DNA of 64,000 bases from NCBI RefSeq assembly GCF_000025865.1, contig NC_014002.1, forward strand, positions 1 to 64,000, read 5' to 3'. The notes beneath the pieces were generated by a model. The model searched no databases, was not told where the DNA came from, and saw only the letters and a list, made by a program, of their open reading frames with translations. Every line of letters begins with the position of its first letter. Position 1 is the first letter of the stretch. The stretch comes from Methanohalophilus mahii DSM 5219. Lineage in GTDB: Archaea > Halobacteriota > Methanosarcinia > Methanosarcinales > Methanosarcinaceae. Below, in pieces: positions 62,203 through 64,000 of this stretch. The translations under genes were made by a program, and so were the position numbers.

Positions 62203-63648
62203 TCAATGTCTCCAGAAAGCAGGTGTCAGCAGAACCATTACTGTAAATACTTCAAGTCTGCCTATCCACATGTTTGCTGTAAGAACCAGCATCCCGAGGT
62301 CGGGAAGAGTGCCGTAATTCGCCATGGGTCCCACAAGTCCAAGCCCGGGTCCGACATTCCCCAGGGTTGCGATTGAAGCACTGAGAGTGGTGACAAAATC
62401 AACTCCCATCAGGGAAAGCAGTGTTGCACTTGCAATAAAGATCATGAAATATATGATCAAAAAAGAAACAATGGCATGCATAATCTCTTCGGGAATTCTT
62501 CTATGATTGAACCGTATGGGCCTGATCGCTTTTGTGTGAATCGTTCTGAACAGTACATTATCTGCATATTTCATCAGAAGCAGCACACGTACTACTTTAA
62601 TTCCGCCTGATGTGGAACCTGCACACCCGCCAATAAACATCAGCAAAAATAAGATAAAACGGGATGAGTCAGGCCACATGTTAAAATCGGTGGTAGCATA
62701 ACCTGTGGTTGTCAGTATGGATACAACATGGAAGAGACTGTATCTGAAGGAATCAGCAATTGCATATACTTCACCTCTGGTGAGGGTATATGCCAGGACC
62801 AGGGTTGCAATTAGAATGATTAAAAGATAGAACTTGAATTCTTCATCTTTTATCAGGCTTGTCTTATCAGAAAAGATGGTTTTGTAATGCAGAGCAATGT
62901 TGGCTCCGCCAAGGATCATGAAAATTAAGAAGATACCTTCTACGGTGGTGTTATTAAAGGCTGCTATACTGTCTGAATATGTTGAAAAGCCGGCACATGA
63001 TATGGAGGTGAAGGTATGGGTTATGGCATCATAAGCGTTCAATCCTGCAAAGTAAAGTAAGATAAATTCGACAATTGACAGGCCTACATAAACAAACCAG
63101 AGCAGAGTTGCAGTTTCCCTAATCCTGGGGCGCAGCTGTTCTTCTTTTAAGCCAGGGACTTCTGCACGAAACATCTGCCGTCCTGCAACCCCAAGTTTTG
63201 GGAGTACTACTATAAATAAAAGAATGATACCCATTCCACCCACCCATTGGGTCATTGCTCTCCAGAACAGGAGGCTTTTACTATAACTTTCAATATCAGC
63301 AAGAGCAGTAGCTCCGGTTGCAGTTACTCCTGACATGGCTTCAAAAAGGGCATTAATCGGGGGTGTACCTTCAAAGATGTAGGGCATTGAGGAAAAGATT
63401 GCAGCGGTAAGCCAGCCCAGGGCTACAATCATGAAACCTTCTCTCATGTTCCATTCGCCCCTTTCCTCCGTTAGCATCAACGAAAATATAAATGCAATCA
63501 AGAGGGTGATTGTCAGGGAAAGGGAAAAAGGAAAGAGTGATTCACCGTAGTAAACTGCTACCATGAATGGGATTATCATTAAACCGCCAATTATCCACAG
63601 GATAGACCCGATGGCGCCAAGAACTATATTAATCCTTAATCCACTCAT
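62203..63648 (-). CDS. trkH: TrkH-type potassium uptake membrane subunit
   Basis: A 481-residue K+ channel-like subunit with four M1-P-M2 repeats. The filter glycines are in TATGATAL, SCAGFST, TTTGYATT and NVGPGLG. It normally needs a TrkA NAD-binding ring; no trkA gene is in the window, although one may lie beyond the neighbouring gene or elsewhere. K+ accumulation fits a salt-adapted methanogen. Confidence 0.93.
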   Translation of the reverse strand: MSGLRINIVLGAIGSILWIIGGLMIIPFMVAVYYGESLFPFSLSLTITLLIAFIFSLMLTEERGEWNMREGFMIVALGWLTAAIFSSMPYIFEGTPPINALFEAMSGVTATGATALADIESYSKSLLFWRAMTQWVGGMGIILLFIVVLPKLGVAGRQMFRAEVPGLKEEQLRPRIRETATLLWFVYVGLSIVEFILLYFAGLNAYDAITHTFTSISCAGFSTYSDSIAAFNNTTVEGIFLIFMILGGANIALHYKTIFSDKTSLIKDEEFKFYLLIILIATLVLAYTLTRGEVYAIADSFRYSLFHVVSILTTTGYATTDFNMWPDSSRFILFLLMFIGGCAGSTSGGIKVVRVLLLMKYADNVLFRTIHTKAIRPIRFNHRRIPEEIMHAIVSFLIIYFMIFIASATLLSLMGVDFVTTLSASIATLGNVGPGLGLVGPMANYGTLPDLGMLVLTANMWIGRLEVFTVMVLLTPAFWRH

Positions 63649-63815
63649 GTTTGACAGTACACCTGGAATTTAGTCTTCCTCTATGTTAAGAATCATTGCC
63701 TATATAATAAACGCTGCAATGATTGTTTTGGTGGAGTGTCAACTATTCCTTCGGAGGTTTAGTTGGTGTTGGTTAGTTTTTAATAAAGAAAAACCAAACT
63801 TGTAATCAGATAAAA

Positions 63816-64000
63816 ATGACCTTCAATGATAGAATAACCATAAGTCACGAAATTTGCGAAGGCAAACCTGTAATCAAAGGGACCAGGATATCGGTAGATT
63901 TTATAATAGAACTTCTGGGAAATAACTGGACCCATGATGACATTCTGGAAAACTATCCTCAACTTGATAAAGAGGATATACTTGCAGCATTAAAATATGC
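63816..64000 (+). CDS. DUF433 family protein, truncated by the window end
   Basis: The first 61 codons of a DUF433 protein: ITISHEICEGKPVIKGTRIS is the family hallmark, followed by VDFIIELLGNNWTHDDILEN. DUF433 proteins carry a small HTH-like fold and are frequently antitoxins paired with a PIN-like DUF5615 toxin; any partner would lie past the window. The frame runs to the window end without a stop. Confidence 0.85.
   Translation, partial: MTFNDRITISHEICEGKPVIKGTRISVDFIIELLGNNWTHDDILENYPQLDKEDILAALKY

Noticed and set aside
1-64000. CRISPR arrays, rRNA and tRNA genes
   Set aside because: No regularly spaced repeats, no conserved rRNA stretches and no T-loop/acceptor combinations were noticed in the intergenic regions; a tRNAscan or Infernal run would settle it.

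Overview
The window reads as a chromosome segment of a methanogenic archaeon of the Methanosarcinaceae, most like the methylotrophic, salt-adapted genera (Methanohalophilus, Methanolobus, Methanococcoides). Evidence: archaeal replication and translation genes (Orc1/Cdc6, PolD small subunit, RPA with three OB folds, archaeal DnaG, aRF1, Taw1, PurP), two members of the MtaA/MtbA methyltransferase superfamily plus a corrinoid protein, surface proteins with PGF-CTERM tails, and archaeal promoters. Genus is an inference. No rRNA, tRNA or CRISPR array was seen.

Layout. 0-8 kb is informational: cdc6, signal peptidase I (convergent), polB (DP1), taw1, prf1, argS and a DUF1294 membrane protein. 8-12 kb holds a divergent pair (MtaA/MtbA-like protein and core-MetE-like protein), a SpoIIM-type membrane protein and a KaiC-like ATPase. 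12-18.3 kb is one long minus-strand unit of five consecutive CBS-domain genes (18 CBS motifs by my count), an Rnl3-type RNA ligase and a SelB-like GTPase. 18.5-21.6 kb is an operon of corrinoid protein, UroD/MtaA-like protein and histidine kinase. 21.7-25.5 kb carries rpa, kptA and dnaG, with a non-coding stretch before dnaG that contains a very good match to an Orc1/Cdc6 origin-recognition box. A lipoprotein gene and a strong stand-alone small-RNA candidate (about 26128-26250) follow. 26.3-35.6 kb has purP, a membrane-anchored winged-helix regulator, truA, a YgjP-like metalloprotein, a tRNA G10 methyltransferase, DUF1805, a secreted toroid protein that seems to start at ATT, map and an M24 peptidase.

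35.7-56.2 kb is the accessory half. It holds an 1833-residue beta-helix surface protein, a previously track-invisible 47-codon gene with its own terminator, a truncated permease, three secreted proteins that share a dockerin-like C-terminal module (plus a dead fourth copy at 52.8 kb), a nickel/peptide-type ABC transporter operon with an embedded SAM methyltransferase and a NikR-like operator, a QueG-like iron-sulfur protein, a second modular surface protein and an NCS2 purine permease. Three short relics resembling IS200/IS605 ends are scattered here, none with a transposase gene. 56.4-61.9 kb is a complete UDP-GlcNAc operon (GlmU-like, glmS, glmM, second GlmU-like), followed by trkH and the start of a DUF433 gene cut by the window edge.

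The most unusual items are the C-rich small RNA with competing folds, the CBS array coupled to an RNA ligase, the ORB upstream of dnaG, the corrinoid/UroD/kinase operon, the shared C-terminal module with its relic, and the Ni-type transporter with embedded methyltransferase.
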